Positions 38,737-50,238 of a stretch of DNA of 64,000 nt are shown in pieces. The translations under genes were made by a program, and so were the position numbers. The DNA comes from Cyanocohniella sp. LLY (GTDB lineage Bacteria; Cyanobacteriota; Cyanobacteriia; Cyanobacteriales; Nostocaceae), in the NCBI GenBank assembly GCA_022241785.1, contig JAKOMP010000006.1, positions 302 through 64,301 of the forward strand. The letters are read 5' to 3'. The number at the start of each line of letters is the position of its first letter. The stretch's first letter is position 1. A model generated the notes under the pieces. It was not told the origin of the DNA, searched no databases, and saw nothing but the letters and a program-made list of their open reading frames with translations.

Positions 38737-39978
38737 CTAATCCCCATCATCTATTGCTCGGCAAATCCCAAAAACAGATGTATAACCGTGTACAAATGTA
38801 GTACCAGCCACAGGGCCAATTTCACCACTACAGAAAAAACCACCTACGGGGATATGTGGGATGTAGCGGTTAAATAACTCTGAATCAAAATTGGGTTTGC
38901 CATAAAGCCCTTGGCCACGTCCCACACAAGAAAACATTAAAGCAGCAGCGGCAGCAGGTTCGGCAAGTTGTTGAGTTTTATACCGTTCTAAAAGAAATTC
39001 TAGATCTTCGGCCGAGGCTTCGGCATCGCGGAGGTGGAATTGGAGGCGTTGACCAGGACGGACAATATCTCCCACTGCGATCGCCCCAGCAGATGGATCT
39101 ACCCCCAGAATGCTCCGAATTAAAAAGTCTCCTTGCTGTAAAGACAACTTAAATTGATCCATTTCCATGCCCACAAACAAGGAGTGTTGTGCTAGCATTC
39201 TTTCTTGTTCACTGAGACTAGCAATCAAATCTCTTAATACTACCAGTGGCACTTTTTCATCTAGTTCGAGGATGATATTGCGTTCAGCTTTTGTCACTTG
39301 CATTGGCTCACCGATGGGCCGACATCCCTGGGCCACAATGGTTTCTAAAACAATATTGCCGCTCAAAGCCAAGCCTACCGTTCCCTCACGATACAAGCAT
39401 TGATGCAGCCCAGCGGAGGCATCGTTACAAAACAGTGACATCCGACCACCTAAACCCCCCGAACTAGCCTGTCCCCCAACAACCACTGATCCTGGGTAGG
39501 CAAAATCCAGGCCTTGCAATAAATCATTGATTCTCGAAGAAAAGGCACTAGACAGCAAAATAAACTGGGGTGCTGGAGATGGTTGCACACCAATCAAATC
39601 AATCCAAGCATCTGGTGAACTATCCAAATCAGGTAATTCTTCAGCCAGAACATGAAAAACTTGTATATTCACCCCTGGCAGATGTGCTAAAGTCAAGCTA
39701 ATAGCTGCTTCTGCTTCTAATTCTTGAGTTTCTCCGGTAGCTGTAGTACCAATTACACCACCACCACTACAACCAATCAACACAGGTACTGAAAGTTTTT
39801 CAGCCAGGAGAGGTAAAAGCCGGGAATACTCACTGGCAAATGCAGACGAAATAAATACCAGCCCTAAATCCGCAGGTACTTTTAATATCGAGACAGCTTG
39901 TTCTACCACATCTGTAATAGCTGCTTCCAAAGAAGGACGGGTTGATAGGGCATTTGCCCACTGCATTTGGTCTGCCAT
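38737..39978 (-). CDS. FIST N/C domain sensory protein
   Basis: VLIGCSGGGVIGTTATGETQELEAEAAISL; FSCVGRGQGLYGKPNFDSELFNRYIPHIPVGGFFCSGEIGPV; start trimmed from 40068. Confidence 0.88.
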   Translation of the reverse strand: MADQMQWANALSTRPSLEAAITDVVEQAVSILKVPADLGLVFISSAFASEYSRLLPLLAEKLSVPVLIGCSGGGVIGTTATGETQELEAEAAISLTLAHLPGVNIQVFHVLAEELPDLDSSPDAWIDLIGVQPSPAPQFILLSSAFSSRINDLLQGLDFAYPGSVVVGGQASSGGLGGRMSLFCNDASAGLHQCLYREGTVGLALSGNIVLETIVAQGCRPIGEPMQVTKAERNIILELDEKVPLVVLRDLIASLSEQERMLAQHSLFVGMEMDQFKLSLQQGDFLIRSILGVDPSAGAIAVGDIVRPGQRLQFHLRDAEASAEDLEFLLERYKTQQLAEPAAAAALMFSCVGRGQGLYGKPNFDSELFNRYIPHIPVGGFFCSGEIGPVAGTTFVHGYTSVFGICRAIDDGD

Positions 39979-40498
39979 GAATTTTGGGCTTTTTCCTCTT
40001 GTTAGTCCAGTAGTGGGAATTTTCGATCCTGGGCACAATTGCATCCTACAAGAGTTGACGCCAGCCAACTTGATCTCTCCTCAGTGCCTTGTTCATCCCA
40101 GGAAGCTAGTATTTATGACCTTTAATAACTGGCCAGCTACTTCTGCTCAACTACACTAATACAGCACAGCGGAAAGAGAAATTCCCATGAAAAATAGCAC
40201 TATAGCCATAGCATAAACATTTCTGAACTTCCGCAAAGCAGCACTAGGGTTGTCATTCCCTACCAGATGTACTCAATGTATTGTATGATTGTACTTTCGT
40301 GGTACTGACTCTATAAAAACTTAAGAAATAGATATAGATATACTAAGTAAGCCACTAAATGTTGTATTAATTATGAATCATCAGGCTAATACACTAAGGT
40401 AACACTTAAGTGGTTAAAATAGTTGAAGATAGAACAAAAAGTTGCCATTCTTAAACTTTTTCTATACTGGTACTAAAACAACACAACGAGACTAAACT

Positions 40499-40732
40499 AT
40501 GAGCGATACCCAAGAAAAAATCCAAGAGACAATTGCCGCAGAAGTAGAACAAGCTCGTACAGTTTGTGACACTTCTGGTAGTGGCTCTGCTGAATGTGCG
40601 GCAGCTTGGGATGCAGTTGAAGAGCTGCAAGCTGAAGCTTCCCACCAGCGCCACAAAAAGCCAAAAAATTCTCTAGAACAGTACTGTGATGATAACCCAG
40701 AAGCAGCAGAGTGCAGAGTTTACGAAGATTAG
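40499..40732 (+). CDS. Calvin-cycle regulator CP12
   Basis: ARTVCDTSGSGSAECAAAWDAVEELQAEASHQR...LEQYCDDNPEAAECRVYED. Confidence 0.95.
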   Translation: MSDTQEKIQETIAAEVEQARTVCDTSGSGSAECAAAWDAVEELQAEASHQRHKKPKNSLEQYCDDNPEAAECRVYED

Positions 40733-41227
40733 TAAATAAGTAGGTGAATTGTTTTTCACCTGATTGGCAAGCAACTAAAATCCACTAAATATCTGGCATT
40801 TTTGATCTATTCCTGGATCAAATCTCAATCCATCTCCTGGCAATATCTTTTCTCTCTACTGATGAGAGTAAGTTGATAATTGTAGGTTTGGTGGTTTTAG
40901 GAGGTAAATATTGAGGATCGTAATGACCCGCAAATATGACCCCTAAGAATGAAAATATTGAGCTTTGTCTGGGCATACTAGCTCATAACTGCGGAGTGAG
41001 TTCCATAACTCTCCCGCAGGTAGCTGGCTGATAAAAGATATTTACAGTTGAGGATTTGCACGTTGCTTGTTTTTTTTGCAACTAGAAATTAGGCTAAGTC
41101 ATAAGATAGAGTTATCAAAAACTTGATCAACAGACAAAAAGTTGATATTTCATCCTCAATTCCGGATAAATGCTTCTGTAAAATAGCTGCTCTAGATACA
41201 AATTTGTTATAGCCTGAGAACAAAACT

Positions 41228-41821
41228 ATGCAAGAACTTTGGTTTCGCCCATTTGTCTGGGTGGACTACCGACTGGCGGTATTATTTATGGTGATTATTC
41301 CCTTAATTCTTTTAATTTGGGTGTTTGTCCAAAAAGTAGAAGGGATGCAACGCTTGTTATCTATTTATTGGCGAGTATCCAGTCTGCTGACAATCACAGT
41401 TTACTTGATGATTGCTCAGTACCCAGTTAGTTTTATTACTGGATTGATCGGGCAGATATTGATACCGGTTTCTCTGTGGTTTTGGGTGGATCTCAATGAT
41501 GAAATTGACTATCAACCAAGTAGTCCTTTGAAGCTAATCTTTACCTCGTGGCGTTGGGGCGTAACGGTTTATTCCATTTTAGGTGCAATTGCCTTTATTC
41601 CTTTTGTGGGGTGTGCTTTCTCAGAAACCGCCATTCAAACTCCCTATTGCCAAGTTTGGTTTGAAGCCCCCTTAATGTTTAAAGAGTATTTCCACTACAA
41701 CAGTACACCAGCTTTTTTAGGCTTTTTGGGCATAGTTGGTTTGGTAATTTATGTGGCTTACTTAGCCTACTTTGTCCTCGTCAAGCTGGGCAAACAGGGA
41801 CGTTCAGCCATACAACAGTAA
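41228..41821 (+). CDS. DUF3177-like membrane protein
   Basis: WFRPFVWVDYRLAVLFMVIIPLILLIWVF; multi-TM. Confidence 0.6.
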   Translation: MQELWFRPFVWVDYRLAVLFMVIIPLILLIWVFVQKVEGMQRLLSIYWRVSSLLTITVYLMIAQYPVSFITGLIGQILIPVSLWFWVDLNDEIDYQPSSPLKLIFTSWRWGVTVYSILGAIAFIPFVGCAFSETAIQTPYCQVWFEAPLMFKEYFHYNSTPAFLGFLGIVGLVIYVAYLAYFVLVKLGKQGRSAIQQ

Positions 41822-41850
41822 CTCATCTTTTGTGGTAAATTTCCTGTTTA

Positions 41851-42150
41851 ATGAACAATTTTATTGGCAAGCGGTTGGAACAATACACCGTTAAACGCCC
41901 CCAAGAAGTCTTACTGGTAACAGTAGAAATAGCCGATGAACAAGATAAAGTGGCTGTGTTCAAAGGCTTTTCTAGTTCTTTAATGCGTCCCACAGCATTT
42001 GATGCGGATGTACCAGTCATTCCCGAGGGCGCGATAATTCTTAGTATTGACCGCATTAGAAGTCCTTACAATCCTGAAGCCCCCCGTTATATTCAACGAG
42101 CAATTTCTTGGGAAGCTATGCAAGATTTGCTGTTAGAAGTTGGTGTTTAG
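41851..42150 (+). CDS. Conserved cyanobacterial hypothetical protein
   Basis: ORF between DUF3177-like gene and cbiD; coherent 99-aa protein. Confidence 0.65.
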   Translation: MNNFIGKRLEQYTVKRPQEVLLVTVEIADEQDKVAVFKGFSSSLMRPTAFDADVPVIPEGAIILSIDRIRSPYNPEAPRYIQRAISWEAMQDLLLEVGV

Positions 42151-42165
42151 TTAGGGGCTAGTACA

Positions 42166-42270
42166 ATATCTTTCTCCCTCGTCTCCCCATCTCCCCATCT
42201 CCCCATTTCCTGATTTCCCCAACTCCCAACTCCCCACTCCCCATCTCCCCACCTCCCCACTCCCTCCCAA
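42166..42270. repeat. CTCCCCAT/CTCCCCAC short tandem repeats
   Basis: ctccccatctccccatctccccatttcc...ctccccactcc. Confidence 0.85.
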
Positions 42271-42271
42271 A

Positions 42272-43387
42272 ATGTCCCATCCTGGATACACTCTCCCTGT
42301 TTTTGCCTGTGCTTCTGCTGTGGCTGCATTACACTGGTTACGCTATCGTCAACCCCTAACTGTTGTGTCGGTAGACTTGATGGAACCTGCTGAAATTGCA
42401 GAAATACCGATTGAACAGGTGGCTGGATTCTCTGAAAATCAGGCTTTGGCAATTACCCGCAGTGAACCAGGTGATAATCTCGATTTAACTAGAAATACTC
42501 CCATTTGGGCGCTGGTGGAATGGAGCGAAGGCGACGGGGAGACTGTAACTATTCAAGGTGGAGAAGGTATCGGTAGACAAGTAAATGCTGATGATAAGCC
42601 GGCGATTTATGCTTATGCTCACAGGCTGCTAACAGAGAATCTGACGCGAATGCTAGCACCGGGTGAAAAAATCACGGTGAAAATCATTTTACCAGAAGGG
42701 CGATCGCTTGCTGTTCGCACCTCTAATTCGGCTTTTGGTGTGGTGGAAGGTCTTTCTCTGTTGGGGACAACTGGTATTTCTCAACCTTTGAGTACGCCAG
42801 ATCAATTGGCTACTTTTCGCAGTGAATTGCAACACAAAGCTAGTCAATTTGAACGCTTGGTATTTTGTATTGGCGAGAATGGCTTAGATTTAGCGCGTAA
42901 ACTCGGTATTAATCCCGAACAACTGGTAAAAACGGCTAACTGGTTGGGGCCATTGCTAGTAGAAGCCGATGTATTAGGTGTTAAAGAAATCTTATTGTTT
43001 GGTTATCACGGCAAATTGATGAAATTGGCTGCGGGGATTTTTCATACTCATCACCATTTGGCTGATGGACGTAGGGAGGTTTTGACGACGCATTGTGCAT
43101 TGGCTGGGTTACAGTCACCGCATCTACAAGCAGTATTTCACAGTGCTACAGCCGAAGCAGCATTGACATACCTAAGAGCCTTAGATGCAGCCACAGGTAG
43201 TGATTGGGTTAATCAAGTTTATCAGGCGATCGCTCAAACTATCGATACTCGTTCCCAAGAATATATACAAAGCCATAGTACAAGAGGTACCGCAGCAACA
43301 GTATGTGGCTCAATTCTCTTTGACCGCCATCGCCAAATTCTTGTAAAGAGCAAAACTGCTTGTCTCTTAATGGAAAAATTGTGTTAA
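42272..43387 (+). CDS. cbiD: Cobalt-precorrin-5B C(1)-methyltransferase
   Basis: LPVFACASAVAALHWLR...FGYHGKLMKLAAGIFHTHHHLADGRREVL. Confidence 0.9.
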   Translation: MSHPGYTLPVFACASAVAALHWLRYRQPLTVVSVDLMEPAEIAEIPIEQVAGFSENQALAITRSEPGDNLDLTRNTPIWALVEWSEGDGETVTIQGGEGIGRQVNADDKPAIYAYAHRLLTENLTRMLAPGEKITVKIILPEGRSLAVRTSNSAFGVVEGLSLLGTTGISQPLSTPDQLATFRSELQHKASQFERLVFCIGENGLDLARKLGINPEQLVKTANWLGPLLVEADVLGVKEILLFGYHGKLMKLAAGIFHTHHHLADGRREVLTTHCALAGLQSPHLQAVFHSATAEAALTYLRALDAATGSDWVNQVYQAIAQTIDTRSQEYIQSHSTRGTAATVCGSILFDRHRQILVKSKTACLLMEKLC

Positions 43388-43613
43388 TTTATTATGAATA
43401 ATCATAAATAATCCCAATCAATATCTTTTTAAGTAAGCACTCTCAGATAAGTTATTTTTTTAATACCATGCCATAACTATTGGCTAGCAAACGCTTTCTA
43501 CCTGGCGTTTGTTCGGGGATATCTTAACCATTTACCAGCCAAACCAGGCGATAAGTGGTGTTTAACTAGACAACAGTGCGACCATCTACCTTACATTCAC
43601 AACTCCCCTCATC

Positions 43614-45233
43614 ATGAATACAGCGGTGACTCTACAAACCGAACAAGCACCTCAAATGGAAAATTTGGGGCGGCTGGATCGTCAAATAATTGTGATTCTC
43701 GACTTCGGGTCACAATATTCAGAACTGATTGCTCGCCGTATCCGCGAGACTCAAGTATACTCTGAAGTTCTCTCTTATCGCACTACATCTGAACATTTAC
43801 GCAAATTAAATCCTAAAGGGATCATTCTCTCTGGTGGGCCAAGTTCAGTTTATGATGATCACGCTCCCCATTGTGACCCAGAAATCTGGAATTTAGGCAT
43901 TCCCATTTTGGGTGTGTGCTATGGAATGCAGTTGATGGTCAATCAGCTCGATGGCAAAGTAGAAAAAGCCGCACGGGGTGAATATGGCAAAGCATCATTA
44001 TATATAGATGACCCCACGGACTTGCTAACTAATGTCGAAGATGGCAGCACCATGTGGATGAGTCACGGTGATTCAGTCACCAAAATGCCCCCAGGGTTTG
44101 AAGTGTTAGCCCATACAGAGAATACTCCCTGTGCTGCCATTGCTGACCACGAAAAGAAACTTTACGGTGTACAGTTCCATCCCGAAGTAGTTCATTCTAT
44201 TGGTGGTCTGCCATTAATTCGCAACTTTGTTTATCATATCTGCGATTGCGAACCCACCTGGACAACAGCGGCTTTTGTAGAAGAAGCAATTCGGGAAATT
44301 CGGGCTAGAGTCGGTGAAAAGCGGGTACTTTTGGCGTTGTCTGGAGGAGTAGATTCTTCCACCTTAGCCTTTTTGCTGCATAAAGCCATTGGGGATCAAT
44401 TGACTTGTGTGTTTATTGATCAAGGCTTCATGCGTAAATTAGAGCCGGAAAGGTTATTGAAGCTATTTAAAGAACAGTTTCACATTCCCGTCGAATATGT
44501 CAATGCCCGCGATCGCTTCTTAGCAATGATTGACGGTATTACAGATCCCGAAGAAAAACGCCGCCGCATTGGGCATGAATTTATTCGGGTATTTGAAGAG
44601 ACATCCAAACGCCTGGGTCATTTTGATTATCTAGCACAAGGTACTTTGTATCCAGATGTCATCGAATCTGCTGATACCAACGTAGATCCTCAAACTGGCG
44701 AACGAGTAGCAGTAAAAATTAAGAGTCATCATAACGTTGGTGGGTTACCCAAAGACCTGAGGTTTAAACTAGTCGAACCTCTGCGGAAACTATTTAAAGA
44801 TGAAGTCCGCAAAGTTGGGCGTTCCATTGGTTTACCAGAAGAAATTGTCCAACGCCAACCCTTCCCCGGCCCTGGTTTGGCAATTCGGATCTTAGGCGAA
44901 GTCACCGCCGAACGGTTAAACATTTTGCGTGATGCTGATTTGATAGTGCGCCAAGAAATTAACAAACGTGGTTTGTACCATGAAGTTTGGCAAGCATTTG
45001 CTGTATTACTACCAATTCGTAGTGTTGGTGTCATGGGTGACCAGCGTACCTATGCTTACCCCATTGTCTTGCGGATTGTCACCAGTGAAGATGGCATGAC
45101 TGCTGATTGGGCGCGCATCCCTTACGATATATTGGAAGAAATTTCTAACCGCATTGTTAATGAGGTCAAAGGTGTTAACCGTGTGGTTTACGATATTACC
45201 TCCAAGCCACCTGGAACCATCGAGTGGGAATAA
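43614..45233 (+). CDS. guaA: GMP synthase (glutamine-hydrolysing)
   Basis: [53 protein letters not shown]. Confidence 0.98.
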   Translation: MNTAVTLQTEQAPQMENLGRLDRQIIVILDFGSQYSELIARRIRETQVYSEVLSYRTTSEHLRKLNPKGIILSGGPSSVYDDHAPHCDPEIWNLGIPILGVCYGMQLMVNQLDGKVEKAARGEYGKASLYIDDPTDLLTNVEDGSTMWMSHGDSVTKMPPGFEVLAHTENTPCAAIADHEKKLYGVQFHPEVVHSIGGLPLIRNFVYHICDCEPTWTTAAFVEEAIREIRARVGEKRVLLALSGGVDSSTLAFLLHKAIGDQLTCVFIDQGFMRKLEPERLLKLFKEQFHIPVEYVNARDRFLAMIDGITDPEEKRRRIGHEFIRVFEETSKRLGHFDYLAQGTLYPDVIESADTNVDPQTGERVAVKIKSHHNVGGLPKDLRFKLVEPLRKLFKDEVRKVGRSIGLPEEIVQRQPFPGPGLAIRILGEVTAERLNILRDADLIVRQEINKRGLYHEVWQAFAVLLPIRSVGVMGDQRTYAYPIVLRIVTSEDGMTADWARIPYDILEEISNRIVNEVKGVNRVVYDITSKPPGTIEWE

Positions 45234-45329
45234 TTCTTGGCTAAGTTAGCCTATGGATGGACACAGATGAACACTAATTATTTCTCTGTGTCCATTTTTG
45301 GTTTTATTTAACGTGAATTCGACGGAACC

Positions 45330-45475
45330 TAACCCCAACCCCTTCCCTACAAGGGAAGGGGCAAAAAATAGCTCACGTGGTACGAAATAATCGGCTTTTT
45401 AAGCCTCTAACGCCACTTGCTACAAGTCGGGTATTAGTGGCTCCTCCTTGCAGGGGAGAGGAATGGAAGCGGGGT
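45330..45475. repeat. Decayed dispersed repeat related to MITE family A interior
   Basis: cctaaccccaaccccttccctacaagggaagggg ... cctctaacgccacttgctacaagtcgg...gtggctcctccttgcaggggagag. Confidence 0.5.
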
Positions 45476-45715
45476 CATTTCCAGCTTATCGAACTCACGT
45501 TTATGTATGGGATTTTGGCTTACGCAAAACAATAATTTGCTAGAAGTGATTAAATAAAAGAGCGATCGCGAGAATCAACCCTTTTATATTTAGTTGGTAT
45601 ATTTACGAACCAATAATTAATTTTTTATTTTTTTATTTAATCATGTAGAGACAAGACTTTTCCTATCTCTACAGATACAACAGGAGCTATATAGAGATAA
45701 CTCTATGAGAACTAT

Positions 45716-46366
45716 TTAATGAAACTTCGCATTGTGCCGGATCAAATTCATAAATTCCTCGCGGGTTCTGCCATCTTCTGCAAACACACCCCGCATAGCA
45801 CTACTAACAGTCCAAGAGCCAGGTTTTTGGACACCCCGCATCACCATACACATATGAGTTGCTTCCACTACCACTGCAACACCTTGGGGTTTGAGTAATC
45901 TTTGTAAAGCGTCAGCAATTTGTGTGGTCAGGCGTTCTTGTACTTGCAAACGTCGTGCATACATTTCACAAATGCGGGCAATTTTAGATAAACCTATGAC
46001 TTTGCCATTAGGAATGTAAGCAACATGAGCGCGCCCGATGATTGGCAGGATATGATGCTCACAGGAACTGAAAATATCGATGTCCCGAACCAACACCATT
46101 TCATTGGCATCTTCTGTGAAAACTGCTCCGTTTAGCAGTTCGTCCAAAGATTCATGATATCCCTTGGTGAGAAACTGCAACGCTTTCACTAGTCTTTTGG
46201 GAGTGTCTATAAGTCCTTCACGGTCTGGATCTTCTCCTAATCCAATCAACAAAGTACGCACAGCCTGCATCATTTCTGCTTCTGTGACTTTTGGCTGTTT
46301 TTGAGTGGCTAAAGATGACAGTACCTGATCAGCAGAAGTTAGATCGGGACGAATCGATAGAGTCAT
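45716..46366 (-). CDS. folE: GTP cyclohydrolase I
   Basis: [56 protein letters not shown]. Confidence 0.95.
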   Translation of the reverse strand: MTLSIRPDLTSADQVLSSLATQKQPKVTEAEMMQAVRTLLIGLGEDPDREGLIDTPKRLVKALQFLTKGYHESLDELLNGAVFTEDANEMVLVRDIDIFSSCEHHILPIIGRAHVAYIPNGKVIGLSKIARICEMYARRLQVQERLTTQIADALQRLLKPQGVAVVVEATHMCMVMRGVQKPGSWTVSSAMRGVFAEDGRTREEFMNLIRHNAKFH

Positions 46367-46481
46367 TTTGTAAGTTTTGTAGGAATGTTGTATGAGTTCA
46401 TCAGTTGTCAGATTCTTGTGGCTATTGCCTCTGACTACCCCTGACTAATGAATGAGTGTAACATAACTTTACACTTCCTCA

Positions 46482-47519
46482 TCATACCAAACATTTATGC
46501 AAACGTGAGTGAATTTCACTGGTTTCTAAGTTTCGTCCAATGAAAACTAGCTGATTTTTTGGTGGAGAATACCAATCATCAGCGTGTAAATTGTAACGAG
46601 GCCCACTCAGTTGAAAGATATGGCGTAACTCGCTGTCACTAAACCAGAGAATCCCTTTGGCGCGAAATACACCTGCTGGCATTTCTTCAGCTAGAAAGGC
46701 TTCAAACTTGTGAACATCAAACGGGCGATCGCTTTGGAAAGAAATGGAAATAAATCCATCGTTGTCTAAATGATCAGAGTGATGGTGATGATGCTCATGT
46801 TCATGATGCTCATGTTCATGGTGATGATGCTCTTTGTGGGCATCTTCTTCTGCAATGGAAATATACTTATCTTTGGGAGTCAAATCTGTGCCTAACAGCA
46901 ATGGTAATGGCACTTGTCCATATTGAGTGTGCAAAATCTTCGCACCCACTTTGACTTCATGGATGAAAGATTCTACTTCTTGTATTTTTTCTGGAGTAAC
47001 TAAGTCAACTTTATTCAGCAGAATAATATCTCCATAAGTTATCTGTTTTAATGCTGATTCACTTTGAAAATGCTCGCTGTCAAATGCTTCGGTATCTACT
47101 AATGTGAGAATAGAATCAAGGTTAGTTAAGTCTCTGAGTTCTGTCCCCAAAAAAGTTAAAATAATTGGCAGGGGGTCTGCTACCCCTGTGGTTTCAATTA
47201 CTAAGTAATCAATGCGTTCTTCTCGTTCTAAAACTCGATAAACAGCGTCAACTAATCCGTCATTTATTGTACAACAAATACAACCGTTACTCAGTTCCAT
47301 CATGTCTTTATCTACGGAAACTAGCAATTGGCTATCAATGTTGATATCGCCAAATTCGTTGACTAAGACGGCAACTTTTAAGTCTTGTTTGTTTTTGAGT
47401 ATTTGATTGAGAAGTGTAGTTTTACCACTGCCTAAAAATCCGGTTATCAGGGTGACGGGCATTCCCTGTTTGGGAATTTCAGGCATGATGTTGGTTTCTG
47501 ATTTACTTAATGTTGTCAT
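46482..47519 (-). CDS. COG0523/CobW-family GTPase with His-rich metal-binding loop
   Basis: TLITGFLGSGKTTLLNQIL; CICCTI; HKEHHHHEHEHHEHEHHHHHSDH. Confidence 0.93.
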   Translation of the reverse strand: MTTLSKSETNIMPEIPKQGMPVTLITGFLGSGKTTLLNQILKNKQDLKVAVLVNEFGDINIDSQLLVSVDKDMMELSNGCICCTINDGLVDAVYRVLEREERIDYLVIETTGVADPLPIILTFLGTELRDLTNLDSILTLVDTEAFDSEHFQSESALKQITYGDIILLNKVDLVTPEKIQEVESFIHEVKVGAKILHTQYGQVPLPLLLGTDLTPKDKYISIAEEDAHKEHHHHEHEHHEHEHHHHHSDHLDNDGFISISFQSDRPFDVHKFEAFLAEEMPAGVFRAKGILWFSDSELRHIFQLSGPRYNLHADDWYSPPKNQLVFIGRNLETSEIHSRLHKCLV

Positions 47520-47679
47520 ATTGTATCCTGCTGGGAATTTATTCAGGTGAAATAGAAATATTAGGAGGAAGGAACCGCAAAGGAAAAAAGTTTAAAAGGG
47601 GTTTTGCCTTATTCCCATATACAGCATTTTGTAAGCATATTATAAATCTTGTGGGGTGGGTATCTTGCCCTTGTTTACC

Positions 47680-47940
47680 TTATTTATGTGAGATAAGTTG
47701 AGTGATATCTTCATAATCTATATCGTCGATTGCTTTATGAATTTTGTACTGTTGAGGGGGCATTGTCATGAGAGAAATTACTGTCTCAATTGGTGGGCAA
47801 TTCGCTTCAATACAACTTAATTGACTCAGAGAAATAGGAGTTTCTGAATCAATGGTGAAAAATTGATAAATCCATTGTTTAACTGTTGCTATTTTTTCGG
47901 GATTTACTTGAGGTTTTTTGTTGCCAAAAGAGAAGTTCAT
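47680..47940 (-). CDS. Small conserved hypothetical protein between COG0523 and thrS genes
   Basis: 86-aa ORF in the zinc-related cluster; CIEANCPP motif. Confidence 0.65.
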   Translation of the reverse strand: MNFSFGNKKPQVNPEKIATVKQWIYQFFTIDSETPISLSQLSCIEANCPPIETVISLMTMPPQQYKIHKAIDDIDYEDITQLISHK

Positions 47941-47950
47941 ACTGGATGGT

Positions 47951-49807
47951 TTAGATGAATGTTTTGGAGGCGATCGCTTGTTGCACTTTCTCTATAATTT
48001 CATTGATGGTTAATGCACCTAAATCACCAGTTTGTCTGGTACGTATACTTAAGGTTTGGTTTTCTACTTCGCGTTTACCGACGACAGCAACGACGGGAAT
48101 TTTTTCTAATTCGGCTGTGCGAATTTGTTTGCCTAATCGCTCACCGCTATTATCTATTTCTACCCGGATACTGGATTTTTTGAAAGTGGCAGCTACAGTT
48201 TTAGCATATTCGCGTACGTCATCGCTAACTGGTAACAGCCTAATTTGTATCGGTGCTAACCACAAAGGAAAATCACCAGCATAATTCTCAATTAAGATGC
48301 CAAAAAATCGCTCTAAAGAACCAAAAATTGCCCGATGAATCATAATTGGTCTTTGGCGATCGCCTGCTGGGGCAACATATTCCATATTGAAACGTTCGGG
48401 CAAGTTAAAATCAACTTGAATCGTGGAACATTGCCAACGACGACCAATAGCATCTTCTATTTTAATGTCAATTTTGGGGCCGTAAAAGGCACCGCCACCT
48501 TCATCAATGATATAATTCCAACCTTTAGTATCTAAGGCTTCTCGTAGTGCAGCTGTGGCTAAATCCCAAACTTGATCATTACCTACTGATTTCTCTGGAC
48601 GGGTAGACAAGTTAACTTCGTAATTGCTAAACCCAAAGTCCGATAGTATTTGTTCGGTCAGATTTAATACACCCAAAATTTCTGGTGCGATTTGTTCAGG
48701 TAAACAAAAAATGTGAGCATCATCTTGAGTAAATCCCCTCACCCGCATCAAACCATGTAAAGCACCAGAACGTTCATAGCGGTAGACTGTCCCCAGTTCA
48801 CACACCCGAATTGGTAATTCTCTGTATGAGTGCAGTTGATTTTTGTATGTGAGGACATGAAAAGGACAATTCATCGGCTTGAGTTGATAAGCCTGATGTT
48901 CTACATCTATCGAGTCAAACATATTTTCCCGATAGAAGTCAAAATGACCCGATGTTTTCCACAATTCTAAATTCGCAACGTGGGGGGTGTAGAGTAATTG
49001 ATAGTCGGCTTCTAGGTGCGATCGCTTCCAGTAATCTTCAATGATATGCCGAATTTGCGCCCCTTTAGGATGCCAGAAAACTAACCCACCGCCAGCTTCG
49101 TCTTGAATACTGAACAAATTCAAATCTTGACCTAGCTTTCGATGATCACGCCGCAGCGCTTCTTCTCTGTGTTTTAAGTAGGCTTGTAAATCTGCGGGAG
49201 TTTCCCAAGCAGTGCCGTAAATACGTTGTAACATCGGCTTGGTTTCATCACCTTGCCAATATGCACCCGCAACATTTAACAAGGTAAAAGCATCAGGATG
49301 AATTTCCCCAGTAAAGTTGACATGGGGGCCAGCACACAAGTCCCACCAGTAATTTTGAGAACTGGTTAAATCGTCTTGTGAAACTGTAAATAACGAAGAT
49401 TCTGGCTGCACAACCGCATCAGGACTGCCGATAAAATAACGTGTAATGATGTCATTTGGGGAAATGCGTTCTAAAATTTCTGTTTTGTAACTTTCACCTA
49501 AACGCGCAATTTCTGCTTGAATGTCCTCCCGTGACACTTCCTCACGGATAATCGGCAAATTAGCTTGAATTATCCGCCGCATCTCCCCAGCAATTTTATC
49601 CAAGTCCTCTGGCGTAAAGCTTACAGGACTATCAAAATCATAGTAAAAGCCTGTTTCTGTCACTGGGCCAGTTGCTACTCTAGTCCCTGGGAATAAGGTT
49701 TGCACAGCCATTGCCAAAATGTGGGCGCAAGTGTGACGTATTCGCACCAGGTGCTGATTATCTAGCTGCTGCAATGTCTCCTGGGACTGGATGATGGAAC
49801 TAACCAT
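47951..49807 (-). CDS. thrS: Threonyl-tRNA synthetase (probable second, zinc-regulated paralog)
   Basis: RHTCAHILAMAVQTLFPGTRVATGPV; LKPMNCPFHVLTYK; no N-terminal TGS domain seen. Confidence 0.93.
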   Translation of the reverse strand: MVSSIIQSQETLQQLDNQHLVRIRHTCAHILAMAVQTLFPGTRVATGPVTETGFYYDFDSPVSFTPEDLDKIAGEMRRIIQANLPIIREEVSREDIQAEIARLGESYKTEILERISPNDIITRYFIGSPDAVVQPESSLFTVSQDDLTSSQNYWWDLCAGPHVNFTGEIHPDAFTLLNVAGAYWQGDETKPMLQRIYGTAWETPADLQAYLKHREEALRRDHRKLGQDLNLFSIQDEAGGGLVFWHPKGAQIRHIIEDYWKRSHLEADYQLLYTPHVANLELWKTSGHFDFYRENMFDSIDVEHQAYQLKPMNCPFHVLTYKNQLHSYRELPIRVCELGTVYRYERSGALHGLMRVRGFTQDDAHIFCLPEQIAPEILGVLNLTEQILSDFGFSNYEVNLSTRPEKSVGNDQVWDLATAALREALDTKGWNYIIDEGGGAFYGPKIDIKIEDAIGRRWQCSTIQVDFNLPERFNMEYVAPAGDRQRPIMIHRAIFGSLERFFGILIENYAGDFPLWLAPIQIRLLPVSDDVREYAKTVAATFKKSSIRVEIDNSGERLGKQIRTAELEKIPVVAVVGKREVENQTLSIRTRQTGDLGALTINEIIEKVQQAIASKTFI

Positions 49808-49820
49808 AACGACAAAATAA

Positions 49821-49835
49821 TGAGAATCGTTATCA
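49821..49835. promoter_or_regulatory. Putative Zur box upstream of thrS
   Basis: TGAGAATCGTTATCA (reverse TGATAACGATTCTCA), 12/14 to TGATAATnATTATCA. Confidence 0.65.
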
Positions 49836-49984
49836 TATTAGCGCAAAAAATCCCAGTGGCAACATTCAGCAATCAAATTTGATTTCATAAAATTACTTAC
49901 TAGCTATGCCCACCTGATTAGAAAATCAGAACAGTATCCATGTTACTTTTACTTTAATTTTCTCATGGTACAAAGAGCGATCGC

Positions 49985-50140
49985 CGAAGAAGCAGGGGGG
50001 AAGGGAGCAGGGAGCAGGGGGAGAGCGGAGCAAAACATGGGTATGTTCGCGGAGCGTTTCGTAGAAAAGCCCCGTCTTTCTTTGTCTCCTTGGACTGGGG
50101 TGGAGTACAAGCTCCGTCTCAGTTTTTCCTCCTATCCCCT
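49985..50140. repeat. Intergenic dispersed repeat related to 19811-20040
   Basis: gcaggggggaagggagcagggagcagggggag ... ggagtacaagctccgtctcag. Confidence 0.55.
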
Positions 50141-50238
50141 TGCCTCTTTTAGCCTGATAATTCCCCATATGCCTCATAGCATAACGGTATCTGAAAGTTG
50201 GTAAAATTCAAGTTACGCATGAGGAGAACACAACAGAC

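Noticed and set aside
44729-45034. 101-aa antisense ORF within guaA
   Set aside because: Antisense to a strongly conserved coding region; no independent evidence.
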